Under the pieces are notes generated by a model. The model was not told the DNA's origin. It was given only the letters and a program-made list of their open reading frames with translations, and ran no database searches. Shown in pieces: positions 9,120 to 18,964 of a stretch of 64,000 nt of DNA (positions are counted from its first letter, which is position 1; every line of letters starts with the position of its first letter). This DNA is from Aquibacillus rhizosphaerae (lineage in GTDB: Bacteria > Bacillota > Bacilli > Bacillales > Amphibacillaceae): positions 434,001 through 498,000 of the forward strand of contig NZ_JASTZU010000063.1 in the NCBI RefSeq assembly GCF_030282825.1. The letters run 5' to 3'. A program made the translations under genes and the position numbers.

Positions 9120-10529
9120 ATGAAAAAGAACTATTGGTTAGCTTTTATTGCTGTATTTATTTTGATTGGTATCCTAGTTGGTTGTAACTCTGGTGATGAT
9201 GAGGAGACTACATCAGATGCTAACGCTGACGATAACGAGAGTACGGAGCAGACTGACGAACAAGAAAATGAGACAGAGGAGCAAGAGGAGCAAGAGGAAG
9301 TAACAATCAAGTTCCACACACATGGAAACGAAGCATCATATAATTGGTCAGAAACATTAGGAGCTTTTGAAGAAGAACATCCAAATATTAACGTGGAATT
9401 AGTGATCCTAAGTGAAAAAGGCGATACAAATGAAGCGTTACAAAAATTAGATTTAGCTGCAGCTTCTGGCGAGCAACTAGATGTGTTAATGTTTAGTGAC
9501 CCTGCTTCTTACGCAGAACGAGTAAGTTTAGGTATGGTAGCACCTATTGATGAATTTATTGAAGAAGAGGGCTATAAGGTAGAAGAGGAGTATAAAGTTA
9601 ATACAATTTTAAATGATCAATACTATGCGTTACCAGGTAAGTTTAATCCTTGGTATGTGCTAGTAAATAAAGACCATCTAGCAGAAGCGGGTCTTGAGGT
9701 TCCAACTGAATGGACATGGACAGAATACATGGATTATGCCAAGCAATTAACAACCGATGATCATTATGGCACCTATTTCCATGGCCCTCAAGGAGGTGGC
9801 TGGATGGAGTATATGAAACTTGCACTTGCTAGTAAATACGAAAATTCAACATTTATCAAAGAAGATGGTACCGCGAATTTTGACGACCCAATGTTCCGAA
9901 AAACATTAGAAATGCGTGTTAAAATGGAAAAAGAAGACAAATCAGCAACACCATATACAGATATATTGTCACAAAAACTTCATTATCGAAACAATTTCTT
10001 TAATCAAGATGCAAGCCTTGTATTAATTGGTAGTTGGATGAATACAGAGCTTGGTGGAACAGATCAATTCCCGTTAAACTTTGATGTAGGAATCGCTCCA
10101 TATCCTACAAATGAAGGTAGCGACGAAAGTGGATATACACCAGTAACAACAGATTATATGTCTGTTGCAGCCAACTCGGAACATAAAGAGGAAGCGTATA
10201 CATTTATCCGTTGGTACACAACAGAAGGGCAAGTAATTCAAGGTAAAAATATTCCTTCTTGGAATGGTGTGGATGAAAGTGATTTTGCTAGCATTGTCGA
10301 TACGATTTTAGCGGATACGGTCAGCCCAGAAAGAGTTGATAAAGAGTCGTTAATCAATGTTTTAACAAATGCAAAATCGTCGAAGCTAATTCCTCCTGTT
10401 GCAAGTCAAGCGGAGATATTTCAGGCTGTCAATGATGAATACGAAAAGCTAATATACGGAGAACAAGATATTGACACAACTATTGAATTACTACAAGAAA
10501 CAGCTACGGAGATCTTAGAAAGTAATTAA
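9120..10529 (+). CDS. Sugar-binding lipoprotein of the ABC importer
   Basis: 469 residues after AAGGGGGT. A lipoprotein signal peptide ends in the lipobox LVGC, with Cys22 as the lipidated residue, followed by a Glu/Asp/Thr-rich linker (about 25-58) that tethers the domain. The rest is a family 1 extracellular solute-binding protein (DVLMFSDPASYAE, a central hinge near NPWYVLVNKDHL, and a C-terminal NSEHKEEAYTFIRW segment). It captures oligosaccharides outside the membrane for the two permeases upstream. The 153-base gap before it is A/T rich, which may give it extra expression or separate processing. Confidence 0.93.
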   Translation: MKKNYWLAFIAVFILIGILVGCNSGDDEETTSDANADDNESTEQTDEQENETEEQEEQEEVTIKFHTHGNEASYNWSETLGAFEEEHPNINVELVILSEKGDTNEALQKLDLAAASGEQLDVLMFSDPASYAERVSLGMVAPIDEFIEEEGYKVEEEYKVNTILNDQYYALPGKFNPWYVLVNKDHLAEAGLEVPTEWTWTEYMDYAKQLTTDDHYGTYFHGPQGGGWMEYMKLALASKYENSTFIKEDGTANFDDPMFRKTLEMRVKMEKEDKSATPYTDILSQKLHYRNNFFNQDASLVLIGSWMNTELGGTDQFPLNFDVGIAPYPTNEGSDESGYTPVTTDYMSVAANSEHKEEAYTFIRWYTTEGQVIQGKNIPSWNGVDESDFASIVDTILADTVSPERVDKESLINVLTNAKSSKLIPPVASQAEIFQAVNDEYEKLIYGEQDIDTTIELLQETATEILESN

Positions 10530-10537
10530 GTAGTAAC

Positions 10538-10575
10538 TTGTGTCGGCTTTGTTTAATACGTCAAAGTCGACACAA
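10538..10575 (+). terminator. Hairpin after the binding-protein gene
   Basis: A 14-base stem (10538-10551 with 10562-10575, one G-U pair) nine bases past the stop codon. The T-run is poor, so it may stabilise the transcript as much as terminate it. Confidence 0.55.
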
Positions 10576-10612
10576 ATTAATCAGGATAGGAAACATCATA
10601 CTTTTAAAATAA

Positions 10613-10642
10613 CCATCAGTGATCATGAAGTATCACTGATGG
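10613..10642 (+). terminator. Second hairpin before the two-component system
   Basis: A perfect 11-base stem, CCATCAGTGAT with ATCACTGATGG, and an 8-base loop, followed by AAATTTCCTTTT. With the preceding hairpin it probably separates the importer transcript from the sensor kinase gene; an attenuator role is possible. Confidence 0.5.
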
Positions 10643-10696
10643 AAATTTCCTTTTCATCAGAAAAAATGGAATTCCATCCGTATGAGGAGACTTTTT

Positions 10697-12496
10697 ATGT
10701 GGTTTAAGCCTCGTGTTTTTAAGTCTATGTCTTTTCGGTATAAAGTTATGTTTTCTTCCGTAATATGTATAGCTGTACCGGTTATTATTTGTTTGTCTAT
10801 TTACAACTATTTAACAAAGGATGCTGTAAAAGAACAAGCGATTCTTAATGCAAATAAGGAACTTGAACTAACGGAAGAGTATGTATCCAAATTGTTAGAA
10901 GATATGTTGTATATCGTTAACTTTGTTCAAGTCGATACGAAACTAAATGCTATTTTAAAACAGAAAGCAGAGCAAGCTGAGAGTAGTTTAGCAAATCAAG
11001 ATTATGACCAATTTGTAGATGATAGAAATGTAATGAAAACAATAGAGGACATTACACTAGTAGGTGAAAAATCTCAAGTAACGATTCTACTGAAAAATGG
11101 AAAGTATTATACGAATTACCCAGTGACAGATTATAACCCGCTGAACATATTTGATGAGAAATGGTTTAAACAACTAGATACATTACATGGGTATGAATCG
11201 GTCTGGATTGATAGTCAGCCTACCGTTTTTGAATCAGAAAAAACAAGAAATCCGTATCAATTATCTGTTGCTAGACCTCTGCGTAATGAGAAGTCAATCA
11301 TCTATGGATATGTAGTTGTAACCATGTTTGAAAATAAAATAAGTCAAATCTTTGAGAGTCGTGCGGGTAACGAAGAAATTATGTTAATCAATGCAGATGG
11401 TAAAGTGTTATCTCATAGAGATACCGCTCAAATTGGTCAACGCTATCCTCAAGGGGAAAAGGATGAGAAACAATCAGATATAATCTATAGGAAAGATCAA
11501 GACTACTTAGTGTCAAATAAGTCTGTTTCATTCAATAATTGGAGGCTTATTTCTTTTGTTCCTTATCGAGAAGCTGTATCTAATATTAATTCGATTTTTA
11601 ATAAGGTTTTTCTTCTGTTATTTTTCTCTTTTGCTATTTTCTTTATCATATTAACGTACCTCATTACTAGAATAACCAAACCTTTAGTGCATTTAGGGAA
11701 TGTTATTGTAGATGTACAAGGTGGTGACTTACGCGTTCGCTCAAGTATTGACAATGATGACGAAATTGGACGATTTTCAAAATCGTTTGATCATATGTTA
11801 GATCGTATTAATGAAATGATTGAAGAAGTTAAAGAAACACAGGGTAGGAAAAGAAAAGCTGAATTAGCTATGTTACAAGCACAAATAAATCCTCATTTTT
11901 TATTTAACGTTTTAAATTCTATTAGGATGAAAGTTTATAAGAATGGAGACAAAGAAAGTGCCAAAATGATTAGTTCGTTATCCAAATTGTTGCGTATGAC
12001 CATCGATACCGATAAAGGCACTATATCCTTTTATGAAGAAGTTAATATGGTCACGGATTATGTTTTGTTAATGAATATGAGACAAAAGAATAAGGTTACT
12101 TTTGTGACTAGTATTTCCAATGAAGCATATGAACAATTTATTCCTCGTTTTATCTTACAACCAATTATTGAGAACTCTATTATTCATGGTTTAAATCAAA
12201 GTGGAGGGACAATTAAACTTCATTCACTTACTACAACTGATAAATTCATCATCGAAATTGAAGACAATGGAGAAGGAATGGATCCAAAAACACTTAGGAG
12301 TCTTCAAGTGAATGTTGATTCAACGAATGGCTCAACGAAAAAGTTAAAAAGCTCTAAATCCGGTTTTTCAAGTATTGGACTTTACAATGTATATGAACGT
12401 TTAGTGATGACTTTTGGTCAAGAATTTAACATGAAAGTGGATAGTGCAAAGGGCAAGGGAACAAGGGTTACATTGCTTATTCCAAGGGGGAATTAA
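10697..12496 (+). CDS. YesM-type sensor histidine kinase
   Basis: The ATG at 10697 is chosen because GAGGAGA lies six bases upstream; the earlier in-frame ATG at 10682 has no site. About 599 residues. TM1 near 16-36, an extracellular dCACHE-like sensor region to about 290, TM2 near 292-316, a HAMP linker (ITRITKPLVHLG onward), then the LytS/YesM-type His-kinase domain with the phospho-acceptor in INPHFLFNVLNS and an HATPase domain (QPIIENSIIHG, DNGEGM). These kinases sense sugars or binding protein outside and phosphorylate an AraC-type partner, here six bases downstream. It likely controls the importer and surface enzymes. Confidence 0.93.
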   Translation: MWFKPRVFKSMSFRYKVMFSSVICIAVPVIICLSIYNYLTKDAVKEQAILNANKELELTEEYVSKLLEDMLYIVNFVQVDTKLNAILKQKAEQAESSLANQDYDQFVDDRNVMKTIEDITLVGEKSQVTILLKNGKYYTNYPVTDYNPLNIFDEKWFKQLDTLHGYESVWIDSQPTVFESEKTRNPYQLSVARPLRNEKSIIYGYVVVTMFENKISQIFESRAGNEEIMLINADGKVLSHRDTAQIGQRYPQGEKDEKQSDIIYRKDQDYLVSNKSVSFNNWRLISFVPYREAVSNINSIFNKVFLLLFFSFAIFFIILTYLITRITKPLVHLGNVIVDVQGGDLRVRSSIDNDDEIGRFSKSFDHMLDRINEMIEEVKETQGRKRKAELAMLQAQINPHFLFNVLNSIRMKVYKNGDKESAKMISSLSKLLRMTIDTDKGTISFYEEVNMVTDYVLLMNMRQKNKVTFVTSISNEAYEQFIPRFILQPIIENSIIHGLNQSGGTIKLHSLTTTDKFIIEIEDNGEGMDPKTLRSLQVNVDSTNGSTKKLKSSKSGFSSIGLYNVYERLVMTFGQEFNMKVDSAKGKGTRVTLLIPRGN

Positions 12497-12501
12497 ACAT
12501 T

Positions 12502-14124
12502 ATGTACAAAGTGATGTTAGTTGATGATGATTATCCAGCCTTAGAATTCTTAACTGAAATGATTGAATGGGAGTCGCTTGACTTGGAATTGCAAAGTACG
12601 CATGAGAATGGAGCCAGTGCACTAGCATACGCACTAGAGGACATGCCAGACATTTTAATTACAGATATTGGTATGCCGAAAATGGATGGACTAGAATTAA
12701 CTGAAAAAATGAAGGAACAAAAAGCAGACTTGCAAGTAGCGATTCTTTCTTGTCATAGTGAATTCCAATATGCGCAAAAAGCATTGAAGTTAGATGTTCA
12801 GGATTACTTATTAAAAGATACACTGGACCCAGAAGACTTAACGAGGCTTTTACTAACGATAAAGAAAAAATTAGAAACGGAACATCAAAGTAGTCTGAAA
12901 CAGGTGAAGTTGCAACATGTGGTAAATAAAAGCAAACATTTAGCAAAAGACAAGTTTTTCCGTGAACTCATTTATCAATCTCCACAAACGAAACATGACT
13001 GGTGTTACAGGGACAATTTCTCTGGATTTAAACTAGAGAAAAGATTCTATATACCAATTTTGTGCTTTTTAGAAAACTATAAATCTCAAAAGTCTACGTA
13101 TGCATCAGAAGATACATTTCAGTTCGCTGTTCAAAATGTGGTGGAAGAAATATTTGAAAATTGTCATATAAAGGCTACACATTTTAATTTTGAGAGGAAT
13201 AAGTCTTTTATTTTATATCCTTATCAAGATTCATTAAAAATGGATAATTATGGTGACGTGGTTGGTGTACTAACAAAGATTCAAGATGCACTAAACAGCT
13301 ATTTAAACGTTTCTGTTTCTTTTTTATTAGGTGATCATCGTGACCCTGAAGAGCTTCAGTTTGAAATAACGAATTTATTAGCCGCAAAAAGACAGCGCTT
13401 TTACATGAAAAATTGTGTCATTTTAAAGATAAATGATGTTGAGGAACAATATAGCAAAGATTTATTTGCGTATTATGATGAGGCAACCGTTGAACTGCGT
13501 AATTTAATATTCCAGAAACAAGTGAATCATATCGACCCGTTCGTAACGAAATGGTTACAGTTTATGAAGGAAAATGCTTTTCCGCCAGAATTAGTAAAAG
13601 AATGGGTATTGAAACTATTACTTGAGTTGAAAGTGAAGCTAAAAGCACTTCAATACTTTCAATCTAGTTTTAATATGGAGATTATTCATCAAGAAATTTT
13701 ATCAATGGAAACAATCCATGAATTACGAATATGGCTAATTGATTGCTTGAAATCCGCTTTGAATCTTGCTAACGAAGCACTTTATAGTTCTAAGAATAAG
13801 GAAATACTGGAAGCATGTGTATATGTCTCCATGAATATTGAGAAAAAGTTATGCCTAGATGAAGTCGCTAACCACTTATTTTTGAATTCAAGCTACTTTA
13901 GTAGATTATTTAAAAAAGAAGTTGGCAAAACATTTGTAGATTACGTAAAAACGATGAAAATGGAACGTGCAAAAGAATTACTTGATCAAACTGCTGATTC
14001 TGTTGGCAAGGTTTGTGAGAGGTTAGGTTATGATAATCAAAGTTATTTTATTAAGTTGTTTAAGAATTATACGGGCATTACGCCATCAGATTACAGGGGA
14101 AACAATGTTTGCCACTCGAAGTAA
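12502..14124 (+). CDS. YesN-type response regulator with AraC DNA-binding domain
   Basis: 540 residues; AAGGGGG overlaps the end of the kinase gene. The receiver domain (1-120) has acidic residues in VDDD (8-10), phospho-acceptor Asp55 in ITDIGMPKMDG, and the conserved Lys in YLLKDTL. A long middle region without a motif I recognise is followed by an AraC-type double helix-turn-helix (about 435-535: LDEVANHLFLNSSYFSRLFKK, then VCERLGYDNQSYFIKLFK). It is the cognate partner of the upstream kinase. Family members activate oligosaccharide transporters and lyases, consistent with this locus. Confidence 0.94.
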   Translation: MYKVMLVDDDYPALEFLTEMIEWESLDLELQSTHENGASALAYALEDMPDILITDIGMPKMDGLELTEKMKEQKADLQVAILSCHSEFQYAQKALKLDVQDYLLKDTLDPEDLTRLLLTIKKKLETEHQSSLKQVKLQHVVNKSKHLAKDKFFRELIYQSPQTKHDWCYRDNFSGFKLEKRFYIPILCFLENYKSQKSTYASEDTFQFAVQNVVEEIFENCHIKATHFNFERNKSFILYPYQDSLKMDNYGDVVGVLTKIQDALNSYLNVSVSFLLGDHRDPEELQFEITNLLAAKRQRFYMKNCVILKINDVEEQYSKDLFAYYDEATVELRNLIFQKQVNHIDPFVTKWLQFMKENAFPPELVKEWVLKLLLELKVKLKALQYFQSSFNMEIIHQEILSMETIHELRIWLIDCLKSALNLANEALYSSKNKEILEACVYVSMNIEKKLCLDEVANHLFLNSSYFSRLFKKEVGKTFVDYVKTMKMERAKELLDQTADSVGKVCERLGYDNQSYFIKLFKNYTGITPSDYRGNNVCHSK

Positions 14125-14136
14125 AGGAGATTTCTA

Positions 14137-15969
14137 ATGAACCAGGAGAATATCATGAAAGCTTTAGCTACTAGTAAAAACGATGATTTTTCCCTTCTAT
14201 TTTCAAGTAATCAAGAGCAGGAAAATTGGTTTGAATTAATCAAAACTAAAGCTGTGTTCAAGCCTGTTCTTAATGAAATTATTGTAGAAGCTAAAAGGTT
14301 GTTGGAGGAGCCAAAAAGAGAAATCACTTACTCCGTATTTAAACAGTTCTCACAGGATGGGTCGCGTTTAGAATATGAGAAAATATACTTTGAGAAACGA
14401 AGACGACTTACGACATTTGCTTTGGCAACGGTAATAGAAAAGGGGAATCATGCATATTTGCAAGAGCTACATGAAATAATTTGGTCTATTTGCGATGAAT
14501 ATACATGGTGTTTACCTGCTCATTTATCCAATAGCCCGGAAATTGCAGTCGATAAACAGTTTACACTGGATCAAGAACCTACACGTTATACGATTGATTT
14601 ATTTGCGTCTGAAACAGCATTTGCACTTAGTGAAATTTTGCAATTAGTGGGTAATAGACTAGATCCGTTCATACAACAAAGAGTTCACCAAGAGGTTTAT
14701 CATAGAATTATCTGGCCATATATTCATCAAGAAACATTTGAGTGGGAGAAGGCCACCCATAACTGGGCAGCTGTATGTGCAGGCTCGATTGGCAGTACAG
14801 CATTACATTTGTTTAAAAATGATGCTGAGCTTGCAATCGTTCTAGAACGGGTGCTTCAAACCATGGAATGTTATTTAGAAGGATTCAATCATGATGGAAC
14901 ATGTATGGAAGGTTATGGCTATTGGGAATATGGCTTTGGTTTCTATGTGTATTTTGCTGATTTACTTAAAAAAAGAACGAGCGGAACAATAGATTTGTTT
15001 GACATGGAAAAAGTTCATCAGATTGCACTATTTCAACAAAAATCGTTTCTAGATAAGAATAGGGTAGTGAATTTTTCAGATGCTCAACCAAGAGCTTCCG
15101 TATTCTTAGGCTTAAGTCATTACTTAGCGAAGCTTTATCCGGATTTTGACCTACCCGAAACGGAATTGCGTGCACACTTTACAGATGACCATTGTAGCAG
15201 ATGGGCACCCGCACTGAGAAATTTAATATGGTTGGATGAATACCAAGAAGGTCATCCATGGGGTGATACGTCTTATTTTTTAGAGGAATCCCAATGGTTT
15301 ATTTCTAGGCATGCTTCTAATCATGGGAGGTTTGCTTTTGCGGCGAAGGGTGGTCACAACGGGGAGCCTCACAACCACAATGACATTGGTCACTTCATTC
15401 TTTATGGTGAGGAAGAAACATTTCTCAAGGACTTAGGTAGTGGTGAATATAATGCTGCTTATTTTAGTGAAGAGAGATATTCTTTTTTATGTACCGGATC
15501 ACAGGGGCACTCCGTTCCGATTATTAATAATCAATTACAGTCAGAAGGTAAGTCGAAATCCGCGAAGGATCTCAGCGTCACGCATGATGAAAATGTGGAA
15601 TCAATCGAGATGGACATAGCGAATGCTTACACCATGGAAAGCTTGGATCAATTAACACGAAAATTCACATGGAAAAAAACGGCAAAACCATGTCTGATTT
15701 TAGAAGATACATATTGTTTTTCTGAGCAACCCACATCGATTATCGAGCGGTTTATCACTCCAATCCTTTCTATTAAAGAAGATTATTGTGGGATTATTCT
15801 TGGTGACAAGTTAAAAATAGAGTATGAACGTGATTTGCTAGATTTAAAACTAGAAAGAATAGAATTTAATAATCATGCAGGAACAAGAGAGGAAAATCTA
15901 GCGTTAGATTTTCGTGTTAAAAAACCAATAGAGGACTGTTATATCAAGATTGCTTTTCAATTTAGGTAA
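14137..15969 (+). CDS. Heparinase II/III family protein, probably cytoplasmic
   Basis: 610 residues after AAAGGAG. No signal peptide or membrane helix, so it should act inside the cell. The N-terminal two-thirds is alpha/alpha-toroid-like (motifs THNWAAVCAGSIG and GTCMEGYGYWEYG, which occur in heparinase II/III-type lyases); the C-terminal beta part contains GEPHNHNDIGHF with His412 and His414 of the family signature. These enzymes eliminate or hydrolyse uronic-acid-containing glycans. With an importer and galactanases upstream, a plausible job is opening glucuronate-capped galactan oligosaccharides after uptake. The exact reaction cannot be read from sequence. It is 12 bases from the regulator and 15 from the DUF2264 gene. 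Confidence 0.8.
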   Translation: MNQENIMKALATSKNDDFSLLFSSNQEQENWFELIKTKAVFKPVLNEIIVEAKRLLEEPKREITYSVFKQFSQDGSRLEYEKIYFEKRRRLTTFALATVIEKGNHAYLQELHEIIWSICDEYTWCLPAHLSNSPEIAVDKQFTLDQEPTRYTIDLFASETAFALSEILQLVGNRLDPFIQQRVHQEVYHRIIWPYIHQETFEWEKATHNWAAVCAGSIGSTALHLFKNDAELAIVLERVLQTMECYLEGFNHDGTCMEGYGYWEYGFGFYVYFADLLKKRTSGTIDLFDMEKVHQIALFQQKSFLDKNRVVNFSDAQPRASVFLGLSHYLAKLYPDFDLPETELRAHFTDDHCSRWAPALRNLIWLDEYQEGHPWGDTSYFLEESQWFISRHASNHGRFAFAAKGGHNGEPHNHNDIGHFILYGEEETFLKDLGSGEYNAAYFSEERYSFLCTGSQGHSVPIINNQLQSEGKSKSAKDLSVTHDENVESIEMDIANAYTMESLDQLTRKFTWKKTAKPCLILEDTYCFSEQPTSIIERFITPILSIKEDYCGIILGDKLKIEYERDLLDLKLERIEFNNHAGTREENLALDFRVKKPIEDCYIKIAFQFR

Positions 15970-15987
15970 AGGGAGACGATACATTTG

Positions 15988-17844
15988 ATGGCTTTTGATT
16001 TACCAATTACTAACAATCCCTTAAAGACAAGAGAGGACCTACAACTGGCTTTAAAACAAATTTGTGATCCTTTAGAACCTTTCTATAGTAAGGGGCGGGC
16101 ACATATTAAACTTGATAACACAAGTGCAGCTTATGCAGATTCAATCGCAGAAATGGAAGGGTTTTCAAGGGTTTTGTGGGGGATCGTACCTCTACTTGCT
16201 GGCGGTGATGAGTATTCATTATGGAATCTTCAAATCGAAGGGATAAAAAACGGAACAAATCCTCTACATCCGGAATACTGGGGTGAAATCAATGATTATG
16301 ATTAACGAATTGTTGAGATGGCAGCATTCGGATTAGCATTAGCCCTCATTCCTGAAAAACTTTGGAATCCACTTACTGAACAAGAAAAAACAAACCTAAT
16401 CGCTTGGTTGGATCAAGTGAATCACCATCCTTCCCATGATTGTAATTGGTTATTTTTTTCAGTGCTTGTAAATATAGGTTTCAAAAAAGTTGGTGTAGCT
16501 TACAATAAAGAACAAGTCGAGCTGAACTTGGATAGAATAGATGAATTTTATATAGCAGATGGCTGGTATTCCGATGGTGTTAATGGCCATGTGGATTACT
16601 ATGTTTCCTTTGCTATCCATTACTATGGATTATTTTATGCAAAAGTAATGGAAGAAGAGGATCCTGAGCGTGCGAAACGGTATAAACAAAGAGCAGCGTT
16701 ATTTGCGCATGATTTTGTCTACTGGTTTGCAGAAGATGGATCGGCTTTGGCTTATGGAAGAAGTATGACTTACAGGTTCGCACAATCGGCTTTTTGGAGT
16801 GCGCTCGTTTTTGCACAAGTAGAAGTATTTCCTTATGGTGTGATGAAAGGGATTATTTTAAATAATTTGCGATGGTGGTTTCAGCAACCAATATTTAGCC
16901 CATGTGGAACATTAACAATCGGCTATAGTTACCCGAATTTAGTAATGGGTGAAAACTATAATTCCCCAGGGTCACCCTATTGGGCATTAAAAACGTTTTT
17001 AATCCTAGCTTTAAATAAAGATCATCGTTTTTGGCAAGCGGAAGAGCAACCTTTACCAGATTTAAACGATAAATCTGTGCAATTCCACCCATACTTTATT
17101 GTTTGTAGGCAAGAAACTAAAAATCATGTTGTGGCTTTTAATACCGGACATAAATCAACCAATGAACATACACATACATCTGCAAAATATGAGAAGTTTG
17201 CCTATTCTAATTTTTTTGGTTTTAGTGTACCTAGAGCAGAATGGGGCCTAGCCCAAGGAGCGTTTGACTCTATGCTTGCGTTAAGTGAAGGCGATAATCT
17301 CTACCGAGTCAAAAGAAGTTGTGAAGAAACTGCGATCGAAAACGGTGTGCTTTTTGCTGAATGGAAGCCATGGTTTGATGTTCAAGTAAGTACGTGGTTA
17401 ATACCTGGTACACCGTGGCATATCCGAATTCATCGTATAGAGACAGAACGATATTTAGATACTGCTGAAGGTGGTTTTGCTATAGCGATAGAAGATGCTC
17501 GTTATAGAGAGGAACAGATAGGGAGAAGCCAAAATGAAAAAAAAGTTTTGGTCACATTTTCTTGGGGATCGAGTGGTATTAAAGATTTTAGTGGTACGGG
17601 AAAACCAGAGCTTGTTTTTCCAAATTCGAACACCAATTTGTTACATTCCCGAACCGTTATTCCGACGATTAAATCTAAAATCAATCCAGGAACAAGTTGG
17701 CTAGTGTCCGCTGTATTAGGTGAACCGGATATGTTTAATAATGATAGTTGGGAAGCTGCTCCGCGGGTAGAAGTAAATGATAATCATGTGGTTGTTTATT
17801 CCGCAGGCCAAGGTAAGATAATTTTTAAAAAGAATATCGTATAA
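15988..17844 (+). pseudogene. DUF2264 protein gene interrupted by an in-frame TAA
   Basis: Start ATG at 15988 after GGGAGA (a TTG at 15985 is possible). The first part encodes about 105 residues ending GEINDYD, then TAA at 16303-16305; the same frame continues at once with RIVEMAAFGLALALIPE to 17844. Bacterial DUF2264 proteins run through this junction, so CAA to TAA is the simplest explanation. The rest is intact: a toroid-like fold (HDCNWLFFSVLVN, SDGVNGHVDYYVSFAIHYYG) and a beta-rich C-terminus. DUF2264 genes often neighbour heparinase-like and uronate genes. It may be dead, a recent mutation, or a sequencing error; reinitiation at ATG 16318 is conceivable but lacks a ribosome site. Confidence 0.85.
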
Positions 17845-17890
17845 TGCGAAAGAAATGCTTTTTTTAGAAGAATGTTGAAATAGTAAATCT

Positions 17891-17938
17891 AAAAAAGAGT
17901 CGAGGCTGTGTAAACGCATAACTTTCGGCTTTTTTTGT
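17891..17938 (+). terminator. Terminator at the end of the utilisation operon
   Basis: A-rich left arm (AAAAAAGAGTCGA) pairs imperfectly with TTCGGCTTTTTTT, ending in a T-run. It follows the DUF2264 stop by 47 bases. Confidence 0.55.
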
Positions 17939-18017
17939 TTAGTAATCCTTTGTTGAGATCGAGCAACTAACATGGAAAATTGTGTTAAAACTAGTAGAGA
18001 TAACAGGAGGTTTACTA

Positions 18018-18380
18018 TTGTTAAAAAATAATATTTGTTTCTGCAGTAATTATTAGTATGTTGGTCTTGCTAAATGTAATGATTCACGATTATTTTGAAT
18101 TTGAAACCGCAAATGCAAGAACATCTGAATGGATGGATATTCTTTCATTTAGGATGTCATTATGGGCATTTATTTTTGGTGTTTTAATAGAGTGGAAAGG
18201 ACTAGAGAAACTGGTGAAGAAGCAATTTAATTTGGATTGGTCTTTATTTATACCCTGCATTGTTCACCAGCACCAACATTTATAACTTTTGCACTTAATT
18301 TATTTTTAGTCACTGACACGCATGTCGTATTAGCGGTATTAACTGGGGTATTATTTATCCGTTCTATTACTAGAAAATAA
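18018..18380 (+). pseudogene. Small membrane protein gene with two frameshifts
   Basis: AGGAGG at 18005-18010 and a TTG at 18018 mark a real former start. One extra base in the A-run at 18023-18028 breaks the frame; removing it gives LLKIIFVSAVIIS joined to the frame from 18058 (MLVLLNVMIHDYFEFE and on). Near 18250-18260 the frame shifts again and continues as APTFITFALNLF to GVLFIRSITRK and TAA at 18380. The repaired product is about 120 residues with three or four hydrophobic segments. I do not recognise the family. Confidence 0.7.
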
Positions 18381-18550
18381 ATTGAAGACAAAAAGCTTTA
18401 AATAAACATAAGATTTTAATAACTTCTCAGATGTTTACAGAATTTTTGATAATCTATGAAAGTTTAACAAGAAACTGGTTAAGACTTTAATAGTGAATTT
18501 TTTAGAAATAGCTATATAGAATTTGGATTACATTAAACGGAGGTTGTTGT

Positions 18551-18964
18551 ATGTATAAAAATTTTTACTAGCAACAGATGGTTCTGAACATTCTAGGAGA
18601 GCTGCTGAAAATGCAATTTATATTGCAACTTGTAGTGCGGATGCAATATTGGAAGTTATTTACGTTGTTGACGCAGGTCATTCTAAATCTGATGCACTAA
18701 GTAGTTGGAATTCTGTTGATGTCAATGATTTACGAAAATCCAAAATGAGAGAAGTAGAAAAAATGGCAAAAGAGGCTGGAGTGTCTTATGAAAATATTAC
18801 ATGGTGAACCTGGTCCAGCAATTGTGGAATATACGATTGAAAATAAAGTTGATATTATAATAATAGGAAGTAGAGGTCTTAATGGCCTACAAGAGTTTGT
18901 ATTATGAAGTGTCAGTCACAAAGTTGCCAAACGTGCGCATTGCCCTGTACTTATTGTGAAATGA
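18551..18964 (+). pseudogene. UspA universal stress protein gene with three lesions
   Basis: GGAGG precedes the ATG at 18551. The intended protein reads MYK, then (after a frameshift near 18560-18570) LLATDGSEHSRRAAENAIY, the standard UspA opening. A second frameshift near 18810 separates VSYENI from LHGEPGPAIVEYTIE. The third is a TGA at about 18905-18907 replacing a Gly codon just before SVSHKVAKRAHCPVLIVK. The ATP-binding G-2x-G-9x-G(S/T) region (IIGSRGLNGLQEF) is therefore cut. Clearly non-functional. Confidence 0.9.
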
